A DNA stretch of 64,000 nucleotides from Typhlomys cinereus. Taxonomy: Eukaryota; Chordata; Mammalia; Rodentia; Platacanthomyidae. Position 1 is the first letter of the stretch, and each line of letters opens with the position of its first letter. The notes below the pieces were generated by a model, which was given only the letters and a program-made list of their open reading frames with translations, searched no databases and was not told where the DNA came from. The stretch lies in contig JALPQD010000143.1 in the NCBI GenBank assembly GCA_023101885.1, positions 3,410,001-3,474,000 on the forward strand, given 5' to 3'. Both the position numbers and the translations under genes were made by a program. Below, piece by piece: positions 1 through 12,167 of this stretch.

Positions 1-186
1 AGCCCGGGCCAGCTGCGAGCCCTGCAGGAGGCCGCTGAGATGCACCAGAGTCAGGACACCATCCTGCCCTTGCGTGACACGGGCCCTGAGCTCTGCACTG
101 ACAGCTTAACGGAGCCAGAAGCCAAAGGAAAACATTTAAGGACCTTTATCTATTTCCACGGAGCAGATGAAGAGGGGCGAATTTAG
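1..186 (+). other. GC-rich window edge with a short open frame
   Basis: Frame 1 is open from the first base to a TAG at 184-186 (61 codons, starting SPGQLRALQEAAEMHQSQD). The first 120 bases are richer in GC than the DNA that follows, and the frame could be the end of a terminal exon whose start lies outside the window. I do not recognise the peptide. The acceptor side is not visible, and chance openness over 60 codons in GC-rich DNA is common. Confidence 0.15.
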
Positions 187-503
187 AGCTGGTAGGTAAC
201 TAATTGACAACTGGCATACCGAGTCACAAAGCGCTAACTCGTTCCAGTGGCAGCTATGCTTAATATAGATCCAAGCGCAGTTGGCCTGCAAATCAGCACT
301 GAGTTTTCTGTTGGCCAAACACGGTGAAGGACAGAATCAGTGTTTTGTTGTCTTCAGAAAAGGTGAGACATGTTCTAGAATGGAAGTTCAGATGAATGTT
401 CTCCTGTAATATCCGCTTCCAGGAGGCATGGGAAGATGAAAACATACGAAATGTGAATCGACACCATCCAATCCTTTGAAGGACCTACTTGAAAAAAGTC
501 AGG
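187..503. other. Unique sequence, nothing recognised
   Basis: No repeat signature, RNA gene or convincing coding frame is visible between the GC-rich left edge and the first SINE. Confidence 0.5.
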
Positions 504-763
504 GGGCTGGAGACGTGGCTCAGGGGTTGAGCCTCTGCCTTGCAGGCGGAGGGTCCTGAGTTCAGATCCTAGATCCTACAGAAGCGGGGGCGGCCTGCGT
601 TTCTGGTCCTGGTAGGGCGGAGCCTATGAATCCCGGGGCAGAGTAAATAAGGAGGAGGTGGAGGCGTCCATGGTGGTTCCCGAATTCGTCTATGGTTCTA
701 CATACACTCATACACACACACATATGTGCATACACGCACAATTGAATAAATAATAAATAATAA
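504..763 (+). mobile_element. Young tRNA-derived SINE (B2-superfamily/DIP-like)
   Basis: The body starts GGGCTGGAGACGTGGCTCAG, an A-box-like head, followed by a B-box-like stretch around GAGTTCAGATCC. A GC-rich middle, a CA-rich stretch and a tail with AATAAA motifs and an A run follow. It is flanked by a direct repeat AAAAAAGTCAGG (492-503 and 764-775), a target-site duplication made by L1-type integration. Near-identical sisters lie at 29117, 52004, 55521 (minus) and 61176 (minus). The family name is tentative. Confidence 0.85.
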
Positions 764-775
764 AAAAAAGTCAGG

Positions 776-1017
776 AGATAAATTTGTTCTCTTTCCTTTA
801 GCTGAGATACCTTTCTCCTGGCCATAACTTATGTCAGCACCTCCTTCTCTCTGCTGCAGCTTTCAGCCTCAGTGGCTGCCCTGATTCTCAGTCTCATGTG
901 AACCTTAACCAAGTCTCACTATCATTTTCCTGCCACTATCATTTCTTATCTCAACTTGAGAGTCAGATACTAGGTGGGATGTTTTGGCTTATGCAATGCA
1001 TGAGATAGGTGACTGCC
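776..1017. other. Unique sequence
   Basis: AT-rich, with no recognisable gene or repeat. Confidence 0.5.
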
Positions 1018-1047
1018 ATCAATCAATCAATCAATCAATCAATCATT
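1018..1047. repeat. (AATC)n microsatellite
   Basis: About seven tandem copies of the ATCA/AATC unit, decaying into related TCAA/CAAT words up to about 1100. Confidence 0.9.
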
Positions 1048-2469
1048 CAATTCACTCAATCAATAGGCCAGCTAAACAATCAATTGGCCAACCACTCAAC
1101 ATAAATAAATAAATCAATATTCCCTTGTAGTCATGTGTAAGTTTTCTCTAATCTGAATTTCTGAAGAACATTGAAGTGAGTTATTTTCAGAAACTTAGCA
1201 TTTTACCTAGGAAATGTTGTGATTACTACAACTAAAATCTGTGTCTCTGGTGAGAAAAGAAAATCAAAACATCAATCTACAGATGAAGAAAAAATTGTTC
1301 TTGGGTGAACAAAGCTTAATGGAGGCATAAAGATGAAAGCAAAAGGTACTTTTGATTTTCAACCTGTCCATGTAACTTCCCATTAAGAACATTTGTACAC
1401 AAATACCAATTTCTTTCTTTATCTGTTGGTTCTTTATCCCTGGATTCAATCACCTATGGAACAAAATATTTTCAAAAAATTTTTCTTATACTGAACATGT
1501 GCGGACTTTTCTTCTCATCATTATTCCCAAGCATGCAGTATAATAACTATTTGCATAGCACTTACATTTTATTATAAGCAATCTAGAGATGATTTAAAGT
1601 ATACAGGAAAATGTGTGCAGGTGATATGCAAATTCTATGCCATTTTCTACAAGATGGATTTTGGTTTCCATAAGGGACTCTGAGAGGAGAGACCATATTT
1701 GATTTCTATCCCATACTCAGTATTCTCTTTAAGATTGATGCTTTTGGAGTTTATTCTCAGACATGCCTTCAGATACTCTGATTAACATACCATCATTTGA
1801 AGAAAGGAGAGAAAGTTCTGTAAAAGATTTTGAATTTGTGAGATTTTTTCTTAATAGAACTACTTTTATTTGAGGTTTTGTTCAGATCTTGAACTTCTCC
1901 TAAATCTATAGTGAACTAACCACAGGACTGGGAACATTGCTTCTGAGGCCCATTTTCTCATGAGAAAATTCAGTTACAACTAGGGAAATTTACCTGAATC
2001 TCAGAATTTCAACTTAACGTTACAACTATTGTCTAGAAAAATAAACACCCAAGTAACTATCTTGGGTTGAAGGAAAAGTTATTTATGCTTTTATAAAAAA
2101 ATGCAACTACATAATGTAAAAATGCAGAAAGTCAAATGATGCTACATAAGAAATTTTTGCTTCCTTTTCTTAAAAGAAAGGATTTATATGGAAGATGTTC
2201 ATATTCTTTTCCTCTACTGCTCTAGGTCTAAAGTTGACAGCAAGTTATATCATAAGATCCATCACATATTCTTCACCAGGAACCACTTATGTCTTCAAGT
2301 CTTGACCACATGGAAAACCAGAGTCTCACATACTACTTGTGAATCCACAAAAACTAAAGGATGTATCAAGTTGTGAAGCAGCCACTCCTTGGATTAAAGA
2401 GATGAACAGTTTCATCCACATCTGGATTGTATTTCTTCCCTCGCCTAATTTTTCCCCCTGGAGAAATGG
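1048..2469. other. Unique AT-rich sequence, nothing recognised
   Basis: No long open frame, RNA gene or clear interspersed repeat. Short frames here (for example 2188-2376) have no recognisable protein motif. Confidence 0.5.
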
Positions 2470-2530
2470 TCCAATCAATTGGCCCATGCTGGCCTTGAAC
2501 TTCTGATTCTCTTGCTTTAGCTTCTCAAGC
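2470..2530 (-). mobile_element. Possible B1 SINE fragment
   Basis: The stretch containing CATGCTGGCCTTGAACTTCT matches the antisense core of B1 (7SL-derived) SINEs. Only about 60 bases are recognisable. Confidence 0.4.
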
Positions 2531-2610
2531 ACTGTTTCAAATCAGTCACCTTCCTTGCACTTGTGAATGATTTCTTTATAATTGCCAAACTATAGCAGAG
2601 GACCCCTGGC

Positions 2611-2918
2611 AGTTTTTTTTTTTTTTTCCTTTTTTTTTTTTTCTTCTTGAAGTCAGTTGGACAGATGCATCCCAGGAACTTCTCTGTTGAATCCGTCGAG
2701 AAGACAGCATGAAAATTCGTGCAAAATCCTGAGTTCAGAATTTTGTTTTGACATGAATATAAAAGCACCAAAGGTCAGGAAAATGGTAGTGCTGGGTAAT
2801 GAGGTATCTCACACGATCCAGCAGACGCGCCCGGCCTCCCGCGGGCCAGCCGGCCCCGGGCCCGGAGCCCAGATGCCCGGGGCACGGCTCATGCCGCCAT
2901 CTTCGCTCCTTCTCGAGA
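2611..2918 (-). pseudogene. Probable processed retrocopy of an unidentified mRNA
   Basis: Read on the minus strand, the segment begins with a CpG-dense GC-rich block (2820-2918) containing GAAGATGGCGGCATGAGCCG, typical of a housekeeping 5' UTR and start. It passes abruptly into AT-richer sequence and ends in interrupted A-runs (T-runs on plus, 2611-2645). That order (CpG-rich 5' end, no intron, A-rich 3' end) is what a retrotransposed cDNA looks like. After the ATG the frames close quickly, so it is non-coding or a 5'-exon-only transcript. The parent gene was not recognised and no convincing TSD was found. Confidence 0.4.
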
Positions 2919-3199
2919 TTTTTTTTTTAAATGTGTATTTCTTTGCTACAGACAGGCAGATTTTTCTATGATCTGTATGTGCAGGAGGGTGGGAAGGAAC
3001 ACAATATTAATATCTTACCTCCATTCAAGTAAAACTAGAGACAAAGAATTGGTGGGTTTCCTTCTCTTGAATCATTCTTCATGTTAGCACGAAATGAAAC
3101 ATACTACGAACATTTCTTGACAACATATTAGAATATGTTCTTTCTCTAGATATCATGATCAAGTTTTCATTGTGAAATGAAGGTGTCTCAGCTGTGCGC

Positions 3200-3390
3200 T
3201 GGTGGTTGAGAGCACTGTCTCAGGAGATTGTCTGGGTTTAGATTCTGGTCTGTCCCTTGCTCTGTGCATGGCCTGAATTGAATTATGCAGGCTTTAACCT
3301 GTAAAATGGGAATACTGGCATTGGTTCAAGGGAGAGGAGGCATCATAAGGATTTGTAGTGCTCAGAATTTACCTAGCATCTCATTAGTGT
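3200..3390 (+). mobile_element. MIR SINE
   Basis: The order GTGGTTGAGAGCACTGTCTC, CTGGGTTTAGATTCTGG and CTGTAAAATGGGAATA follows the MIR consensus across its tRNA-like head and core. It is diverged, as expected for an ancient mammalian repeat. Confidence 0.7.
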
Positions 3391-3659
3391 TACTTAGACA
3401 GATTCACCAGCTTTCAGATTCACAAGCAGTGCTGGTTCTCTCATCATGCTTGCTGGGTGAAGAATTACCTGCTGACTTCTTCCTTTTTGGCCTCACTGAG
3501 AAAGATGCCCTACTTAAAATACACTGTGGTTAGCATGTGGAGCAGGATCGTGCAAATGAGCAAGGATGCTTGTGTTTGGATCTGCATGTTTAAGGATATA
3601 GAATTATGATGCCAGAGAAGGTGGGTGATAGTTTTTCTTGGGTGTGAGACTGGAAACAA

Positions 3660-3800
3660 TGCCTGCTATGGTTTCACTGTGCAACGCCCCCAAGAAGCTT
3701 TGTGTTTGAGTACTTGATTCCCAGATGTTGGTGGTACTTAGAAGGTTGTGGTGGAATCTTAAGGAGACAGAGTCTTACTGGAGGAAGTGGACCACTGCAA
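3660..3800 (+). mobile_element. Partial MaLR/ORR1-like LTR (tentative)
   Basis: TATGGTTTCACTGTG at the left and ACTGGAGGAAGTGG at the right follow the order of rodent MaLR-type LTRs. The right half is missing, where the old L1 fragment begins. Confidence 0.4.
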
Positions 3801-4139
3801 GGGATATAATTTCATTTTCGCGGTCAGTTCATCTGTTGTTAGGTATCTTGGCTGATTTCATAACTTGGTTATTATGAATAGTGCTGCAATAATGGTGGAT
3901 GTATTATTGATGTGGTAGGTTGAGTTAAAGTCCTTTGGTATATACCCTTCAGTGGTTTACATGGTGGGTCAGGTCATATAGTAATGTTATCTTGAGTTTT
4001 TTGAGAAATCACCATACTGATTTCTATAGTGAAAAACTAATTTGAATTTCTCAGTAACTGTGTAAGGATTTCCTTTTCTCTACACTTTTGCCAACATTTA
4101 TGTTTATTCTTTTATTTATTGATTGATTGATTTGAATCA

Positions 4140-4255
4140 CTAAATTGATTGAATGGTCTCATCCTGAAGTCCATGTTGGCCTTAAAGTTGCTATGTAGGA
4201 TATGCTGGTCTTGACCTCACAGAAATCCTCTGACTTCATCTTTAATGCTATGATT
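4140..4255 (-). mobile_element. Old B1-like SINE
   Basis: TGTTGGCCTTAAAGTTGCTA and CTGGTCTTGACCTCACAGAA resemble the antisense B1 body. It is flanked by TTGA/TTAT-rich runs. Confidence 0.4.
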
Positions 4256-4279
4256 TTATTATTGATTTATTGATTGATT

Positions 4280-4505
4280 GATTATGTGTGTGTAGAAGAC
4301 AACTCCATATGTGCCTGGAGACCCAAGGGTGACTTCAGAAATCACTCTGGATTGTTCTATCTCTTTTTTGCTTTGTTCTGGAGTTTTCCGGGCTCTGCCT
4401 TTCAGGATTTAAAGTGCATACCACCACCATTCTGCCTGGTGTAGGCATAGCCCCTGGTACTAGTATTTCAGGTGTGAAGCACCATGTCTGGTTTATTGTT
4501 TTTTT
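4280..4505 (-). mobile_element. Composite SINE relic: older B2-type fragment plus B1-like piece
   Basis: 4290-4395 matches the antisense of the older SINE subfamily seen at 37250-37480 (CCAAGGGTGACTTCAGAAAT, TTTGTTCTGGAGTTTTCCGG). 4395-4495 (GCATACCACCACCATTCTGC) resembles antisense B1. It ends in a T-run at about 4497. Confidence 0.45.
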
Positions 4506-4840
4506 TTTTTTCATTAGAGCCATTGTGATGGGTTTGATATAGAATTAGTTTTAAATTTGTGTCTCCTTGATAACTAAGGGCCATATATTTAGTGGCTCTT
4601 TCTTGGTTGAAAACTGTTCATTTCATTAGTTTATTATCAGTGGAGTTGTTTAATTTTTTGGCACTTAGTTGGATGAGTTCTTTCTATATTCTAAATATGA
4701 ACCCTCCATCAGATGTATAGCTAGCAAAGATGCTTTCCCATTCAGGGGTCTGTCTCTTCATTTGATTATTTCTTTAGCTCTGCAGAAGCTTTTGAATTTC
4801 AAGTAATCAACGTGGGTTATTTTACTAATTCAGCAAATAT

Positions 4841-7266
4841 CTTTTGAGCATTTGAGAACTTAATAGTACATTAGACGTGGTTTGTATCAGCAGAGAAACC
4901 CTGGGCGGAAGTAGTGGAAACGTGGTTCTGTGTGCTCGAGAAGTGAGATAGGAGGGAGACATGCTGGGAAGGAGAAAGTCCCCAGTGGACAGGAGAAGGG
5001 ATGGGATTGGGTAGTAATGACTGGAAAAGAAATAAATTCATTGGGATCATGTATGAAAGTGCCAAAGAATAAAACTAAATTATATTAAGGACATAAAAGA
5101 AAATGCATGGCTCTAATCATTCTGGGAATATGCCTGCCTGTTGGCCTCCAAGGGAGCCCTTCTGGACCTCCCTCTTTGGGTTAAGACACTTCTTTTGGTG
5201 GGTGTTTGTGATCAATCACTGAGCATGGTGGAGTCCTTCTTGCTGGTCCACTCTTAGGGGTTGTGAGTCGTTAGGGTTTTGTGTCACACAGCTGCTTCTT
5301 TCCTTCTCTGCTTACCCTAATCCCAAGGCTCTGGCCCAAGGACTTTCTTTCCCTCAGCATGGCTGGATCATGGCTTGTTGCCTGGGGCTGTTTTCCCTTA
5401 ACTTTCTTTCCTTCTCTTTCTTCCAAGAATTCAGATCTGCCTCGCTCTGAAGCCTCTTTTAACTCTCTCTATTTTAGCCCATGGATATGATTCATAGTTC
5501 TTTCCCAAGCAAGCTCTCATCCTATCTTTTTCTTGGTGGGTTTTTTGGGCTTAAATAATGCCATGCCACCCTGAACCTGTATTGCATTGCAACGTCCAAC
5601 ACTATCACTACAATTTCCACAAACAGGTTATGTTTTATTTTGCTCTAAGCTGTAAATTCCCTGAGTCCCTTCTTTCAGTCCTGGCTTCTCTCTCCTTGGT
5701 CTCCATAGAACTCTGCCCCTTCTGCTCATTTTTTTATGTACTATGTACTGCCAAACTTATGCATATGATCAGGCATTACTTGATTTACGGATCTTGTTTA
5801 CAACTTAGAGATGCAACATAAATTTGTTCTATGCATGCTTGTCTTACAAGCTCTTGCCACGAGGAATTTCCCACTGACTACCTCTACCTGCAAACTCAAA
5901 TATTTTTCATGTCACGCTTCTTTCCTTCTTTCCTTCTTTCCTTCTCTGCTAACCCTAATCCCAAGCGCACATAAACTTCTAATATGCATGGATGAACTAT
6001 TTATTTTTCTTTCTCTTTATGGTCAGAATCTTCGGGTTTCATCTTTCCTGCCAGAATTGACCTAATAAAATATATTCTTTTTTCTTCTGGAGGCAATTTG
6101 AATGTCCATCATTCAAATTAATATGAATATTACAGTAAATATCTGCTTTGGGAGAGCATGGAAAATGGAAAATGTAGAAAAAAGAGGGCTGTTTGACTTT
6201 AGGAGCATCCAAGTTTCCTTTGTGAATCCATTTGAGATGTTTATAGACTAGCTATTGTTCAGGTCATGTGGCAGTGGGCATTGCTATGCCATAAATAGAA
6301 GCTACTGTCTAGCAACACCCCTCACCCTCAGGGTCTCACATTTTATCACCCCCTCTTCTACAACGTTTTCTGAACCTTGAAATGGGGGTGATTTCAACAT
6401 CCTGTTTAGAACTGACCATTCCACAGTCACTTATTCTCTTCACTCTGGCTAGTTATGGTTTTCGTCATTAAACACTGCAAAAGGTTGTTTCTTGGTAGAG
6501 TGCTAAGCGTTTCTCTATTTTATGGCTATAATGGTAAGTATTTAGATGGTAGTCTGCTATCAAGTACTTATAGTTGAACCTAAGAGTCTGTAGTCTCCAT
6601 TTATACAGATACATGGCTTGGTTTATAGTGGCAGGCATGTGTTCCCTGTTTGAAAGCAGTTGGTTACCTCCACAACATACATACCACTATTGCACCAATG
6701 GTCATCCCTTGCCAGAGTTGTTGTTGTAGCTGGTAGCATTCACAGGTGGGTGAGATTATTGATTTTTTTCTCTCTTGACGGTCTGCCTCATACCTTCTAA
6801 TAGTGTGGAAGCTTACTAGCAAGGAGAAAGTTTCCATATCCCAGCTTGGTTTCTCCAAGTCCTGTGATCCTTGTGTGTGGTGCTTTCAATAATGGGATCT
6901 TACTATTAGGTTCTGGAAGGCAAAACAAGAACAATGGCAAATTCCTATATTGTTTTAGGAGTCTTTGAAGACTATGGGACTGGCAACTATGTGGGAGGTA
7001 CATACTCAGTACTGGGAATTTTGTTTAATTCCTATGGCTTCAGGTAGGAGCATTTCAGGGACATATCTGTTTTCTTTTTTCTTCCCTTCTCTGTGTTCCT
7101 CTGGGTAGGTTATATTGGTTATCACTTTTTAAAAATTGTACTTTTGATAGGCTTGTAATGCAGAAGTTTATGTCTGGTTCTATGTTTCATCCTTAGTGCT
7201 TTTTGTTTTTTAACTTCCTTGCCCACTTATATGCCTTCTCCCATATCCGTTTATTTCTCTCTCCCT
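4841..7266. other. Unique or unassigned sequence
   Basis: No gene recognised. A motif of about 28 bp around TTTCCTTCTCTGCT.ACCCTAATCCCAAG occurs twice, near 5300 and 5938, the second within a TTTCC-rich run. 6650-7050 has the feel of an old repeat but I could not assign it. Confidence 0.4.
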
Positions 7267-7329
7267 AACAAGATATATTCTTTTTAAAATATTTTTATTA
7301 TTATTTCTGCTCATACAAACTTAATAGGT

Positions 7330-8325
7330 ACACCACTTCCCTCCTTCCCTTTTCCTCCCCCCTCCCCTCTGCTCCCCCTCCCCTCACCCCTCCTTTCCCA
7401 TCCACCAGTGCCTCTTCCCCTAATCCCCAGAGAATCCTTTAATGTGCATGCCAGACTCTCCTCTGAGCCTTTCTCTCTGATGACCTACAAGGAACTAGTT
7501 GTATTTTCCTGAACTCTTTCCTGTGCTCCCCTTAAGCATAGGACCACTACTGGGCTGTCAATCCCTTGTCTCCAAGGATCTTGGTGCCTTTAGCAGATGC
7601 TAGACTTTGTGAGGTCAATAGTGTGTTGGACATTGCGCAGGGCATGCAAAGTCCAATTATGATTGCTTCGGCCCTAACTTGTGTGGAGTATCTTGCAAAT
7701 CATTGCTCCTCCCATCCTTTTGCTCTTACACTCTTACCACCCCCTCTTCTGCAAATGTCCCTGAGCTTCAGGATGGGGAGAGATTAAGCTGGCCTAGTTC
7801 TAGGTCGTTGATATAGAGTCTCTGAAGTTCTGGATTGTGGTTTGTTGATTTTCTTTTGCAGTTTTGCTGCTCCTGCAATGCCCTTCACTCCATCCTGATG
7901 GGCATTGAATGTCACCCCCTGGCCAGAGACAAAAAGCTGTTAAAACTGGAGTCTTGTTATAAGAGCACATTCAAGGGTAGATGTAATAAAAGTAGGAAAC
8001 CACAGTGAGGGAGGGGTCAATCACCCATTTGCAAAATAGTTACTTTTTATTTGCCAGACTATATGCCCTCCCCTTCTGGTGAGATCATACCCCCTCAGTT
8101 GTAAATGATCAGGAAAGAACGTCTGAGAACTTAAGCAAGTGTCTAATTACTTACTTGCAGTCCTTGATGGAGGCCTATTTTCTCTGCTGTAACATGGTCC
8201 CCTCTCTCCTTGTTTCTGGTGTGGCCCTCCAACCCCATCTCTCCTGTTCATAATCCTTGGAATTACTGTAGGTATTACATAGATTTATCTTTGAGTGTCT
8301 CAAGGTGAGCTGGGTGGGTTTGGTA
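7330..8325 (-). other. L1-A 3' UTR
   Basis: Contains the C/T-rich (G-rich in the L1 sense) block at 7338-7420 typical of rodent L1 3' UTRs. The same 3' UTR recurs at 17400-18380, 24060-25020, 44662-45682 and 52430-53449, showing all five young L1s belong to one family. Confidence 0.85.
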
Positions 8326-11300
8326 TTAGGAGCCACCTATTAGGGAGTACATATAGCACTTAATTTTCTGGGTCTGGGATACTTCACTTAATATAATTGT
8401 TTCTAGTGATATCCATTTCCCGGCAAATTCCAGTAATTCATCATTTTTGATGGCTGAGTTGTACTCCATTGTATAGATGTACCACATTTTCCTTATCCAC
8501 TTGTCAACTGTTGGACATTTGGGTTGATTCCATGACTTTGCTATTGTAAACAGTGCTGCTATGAACATGGTCGTGCTTGTGCTATCAAAGTGAACCTCTG
8601 CTGCATGGGGAGTTATTCCCAAAAGTGGAATAGCAGGGTCATATGGCATTTCAATCTTTAATTTCTTTAAGAATCTCCAGACGGCTCGCCAGAGTGGCTG
8701 TGTGAGCCTGCATTCCCACCAGCAATGTAGGAGAGTTCCCCTCTCTCCACATCCTCTCCAACATTTGTGGTTTGTATTGTGGATTTTTGTCATCCTGACC
8801 GGGGTGAGATGATATCAGGGAAGTTTAGATTTGCATTTCCCTGATGGCTAAAGAAGTGGAGCATTTTTTCAGATATTTGTTAGACATTTTAATTTCATCC
8901 CTGGTAAAGTTTCTTTTAAGTTCCAGGGCCCATTTTTTAATTGGGCCATTGGTTTCCTTGGTGTTTAGTTTTCTAAGTTCTTTGTGCACTCTGGATAGTA
9001 GAGCTCTGTCAGATATGTGGTTAGTGAAGATTTTCTCCCATTCTGTGGGTTGCCTTTGAGCTCGTGTTACAATCTCTTTATCTGAACAGAAGCTCTTTAA
9101 TTTCACTAGATCCCAACTGTTGAGAGTTGGTAGCAGTGACTGTGTCATTGGATGTCTTTTTAGGAACTGTTGGCCTAGCCCAATCAGCTTGAGGGAGTTC
9201 CCTATCCTTTCAACTATGGTTTTTATAGTCTCTGGCCTTATATCAAGGTCCTTGATCCATTTGGAATTAATTCTTATACATGGTGACAAGTATGGGTCCA
9301 GTTTTCATCTTCTGCATGTGGAGATCCAGTTTTGCCAGCACCATTTGTTGAAGATGCTGTTCTTTTTCCATTGGATTTTTTGGGCCCCTTTGTCAAAGAT
9401 CAAATGGCTGTAATTTTGTGGGCTTATATCTGGGTCTTCAATCCTTATCCATTGATCTGTGTGTCTATTTTGGAGCCAGTACCAGGCTGTTTTTATAACT
9501 ATGGATTTGTAGTATAGACTAAGGTTTGGTATGGTGATACCTCCAGCAGTGTTTTTGTTATTCAGGATTGTCTTTGCTATCCTGGGTCTTTTGTGCCACC
9601 ATATGAACTTTGAGATTGTTTTGTCAACTTCTTCGAAGAATTGCTTTGGGATTTTAATTGGTATAGCGTTGAATTTGTGTATTGCCTTTGGTAGGATGGT
9701 CATTTTTACGATGTTGATTCTGCCAATCCAGAAACTTGGGAGGTCTTTCCACCTTCTGGTGTCTTCTGCAATTTCTTTCTTTAGGGTTTTAAAGTTTTCA
9801 TTGTAAAGGTCTTTTACCTCCTTGGTTAGGTTTATATCATGGTATTTCATTTTTTTAGGGGCTATTTTAAATGGGATTGTTTCTCTCAAGGCTTTTTCAC
9901 TTCTTTCATTCTGGGCATATAGGAAGGCCGCTGATTTATGTACATTTATTTTGTATCCTGCCACCCTGCTGAACTTCTCAATTAGTTCCAGGAGCTTCCT
10001 GGTGGAGTTTTTGGGATCACTCAGGTATAGGATCATATCATCTGCAAATAGAGATAACTTGACTTCTTCCTTGCCGATTCGAATCCCTTTTATGTCTCTT
10101 TCTTCTCAGCTAAGACTTCAAGTACAATATTGAATAGAAGTGGTGACAGTGGTCAGCCTTTTCTAGTTCCTGATCAAAGTGTGAATGCTTCAAGTTTTTC
10201 CTCATTGAGTATAATCCTTGCTGTTGGATTATTGTATACAGTTTTTGTTATATTGATAAAGGTTCCTTCCATTCCAACCTTCTCTTGGGTTTTGATCATA
10301 AAGGGTTGTTGGATCTTGTCAAAAGCTTTTTCTGCATCTATTGAGAGTATCATGTGGTCTTGATCGCTGGGCTGGTTTATATGGTGAATTAAACTTATTG
10401 ATTTGCGTATGTTGAACCAACTTTGTGTGCCTGGGATAAAGCCTACTTGATCCCCATGAATGATCTTTTTGATATGTTTTTGAATCCGATTTGCTAAGAC
10501 TTTATTGAGAATCTTTGCATCTGTGTTCATCAGAGAGATTGGCCTATAGTTTTCTTTTTTAAGTGTATCTTTATTAGGTTTTGGGATTAAGATGATATTA
10601 GCTTCATAGATCGAATTTAGTAATTTTCCTTCCTTTGCTATTTGGTGGAACAGTTTAAAGAGTATTGGTGTTATTAGCTCCTTAAATGTCTGGTAGAAGT
10701 CTGTGCTGAATCCCTCTGGTCCAGGATATTTTTTGGTGGGAAGATTTGAGATTACTTTCTCAATTCTCATATGTTACAGGACTATTTAAATCATTCACAA
10801 CTTCCTGATTCCATTTAGGTAAGTTGTGTTTACTTAGGAATCCATCCATCTCTTTTGTGTTGTCAAATTTCACAGAGTATAAGTTTTTGAAATATGATGT
10901 TATAATTCTCTGGATTTCTTGGGTATCAGTAGTGATAACTCCATTTTCATTTCTTATTTTGTTAATTTGGGTTTTCTCTCTCTTGCTTTTAGTTAATTTA
11001 GCTAGGGGTGTATCAATCTTATTGATGTTTTCAAAAAACCAGCTTTTTGACTGGTTGATTTTCTCTATCATTTTCCTAATCTTGATTTCAGATATTTCTC
11101 CCCTACTTTGCTAATCTCCTCCCTTCTACTGCTTTTGGGATCAGATTGCTCTAGTGTCTCTAAAGCTTTTAGCTACATTGTTAATTTATTTGTTTCTGAT
11201 GTTTCCATTTTTTTTGATGTAGGCATTCAGAGCTATGAACTTACCTCTTAGGACAGCTTTCATTGTGTCCCAGAGATTTTGGTAAGTTGTATTTTCATTA

Positions 11301-12117
11301 CTGTTCACTTTCAGGAAATCTTGAATTTCCTTTTTAATTTCTTCCGGAATCCAATTCTCATTCAGCATCATAGAGTTAAGTTTCCAGGAGTTAGTGTATT
11401 TTCTGTTGCTTGTTGTGTTGTGGATGTCAAGCTTTAAGCTGTGGTGGTCTGATAAGGTGCAGGCTAGAATTTCAACATTCCTGTATATGTGGAGATTTGT
11501 TTTGTGGCCCAATATGTGATCTATTTTGGAGAAAGTTCCGTGTGCTGCTGAAAAAAATGCGTATTGTTTGGTGCGTAGATGAAAAGTAAGATAGCGATCT
11601 GTAAGGTCCACTTCAGTAAGGGTTTGATTAAGCTCCAAAGTGTCTCTGTTAAGTTTTTTACCTGTAGATCTATCCCATGTTGAGAGGGCAGTATTGAAAT
11701 CCCCAAGAATTATCGTTTTGGGATTGATTTCTCACTTTAGACGTTGTAGGGTTTGCTTAATGAATGTGGGAGGGGCCGTGTTGGGTGCATATATGTTCAG
11801 TATTGTGAAGTCTTCCTGGTGAATTGTACCTGTGACTAAAATGTAGTATCCATCCGTGTCTCTTATGATTTTCTTTGGTTTGAAGTCCACTTTGTCCTTC
11901 TCCTCCCTGTTTTCTGCTTTCATTAGCTTGTAGAATTGTTGACCAGCCTTTTATTTTTAGGGCGTGCCTATCTTTTGTGGTGAGATGGGTTTCCCGCAGG
12001 CAGCAAATTGATGGATTGTGATTTTAATCCAAGTTTGTAATCTTTGTCTCTTGATTGGTGAGTTAATTCCATTAACATTTAGTGTTATAATGGTGAAACT
12101 ATTTTTAATTCCAAATA
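8326..12117 (-). pseudogene. L1-A ORF2 (endonuclease/reverse transcriptase), broken
   Basis: Recognisable minus-strand pieces: the C-terminal cysteine knuckle ([20 protein letters not shown]3CX7HX4C) near 8700-8760, the 9305-10036 piece beginning [14 protein letters not shown] just after the reverse-transcriptase active site, RT fingers/palm (10174-10770) and endonuclease parts (11186-11923). The start codon seen in L1-B has become ATA near 12117. At least six frame breaks separate the pieces, so no functional ORF2 protein can be made. Confidence 0.9.
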
Positions 12118-12167
12118 TTTATTATGTTTAGTAATTTTTTAAGTATATTGCTTCGCTTTTAATGGTG

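Larger units (their letters stand above)
3800..4840 (-). mobile_element. Old L1 ORF2 3' fragment, interrupted by SINEs
   Basis: Sequence around TTGGTTATTATGAATAGTGC and CCCATTCAGGGGTCTGTCTC is the antisense of the L1 ORF2 C-terminal coding region, compare 8540-9060 in L1-A. It is far more diverged than the five young L1s. The interval 4110-4505 is occupied by SINE relics that split the fragment. Confidence 0.65.

Noticed and set aside
504..763. Possible tRNA gene in SINE heads
   Set aside because: A-box and B-box-like words are present, but no acceptor stem or cloverleaf can be formed. They are SINE promoters.
1018..1100. Possible CRISPR-like spacing of AATC repeats
   Set aside because: A simple tetranucleotide microsatellite in a mammalian genome, with no repeat-spacer structure.
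8844..10133. Series of 70-100 codon plus-strand open frames, repeated at 18618-20142
   Set aside because: They are the antisense of conserved L1 ORF2 coding sequence and recur only because the L1 copies are homologous.
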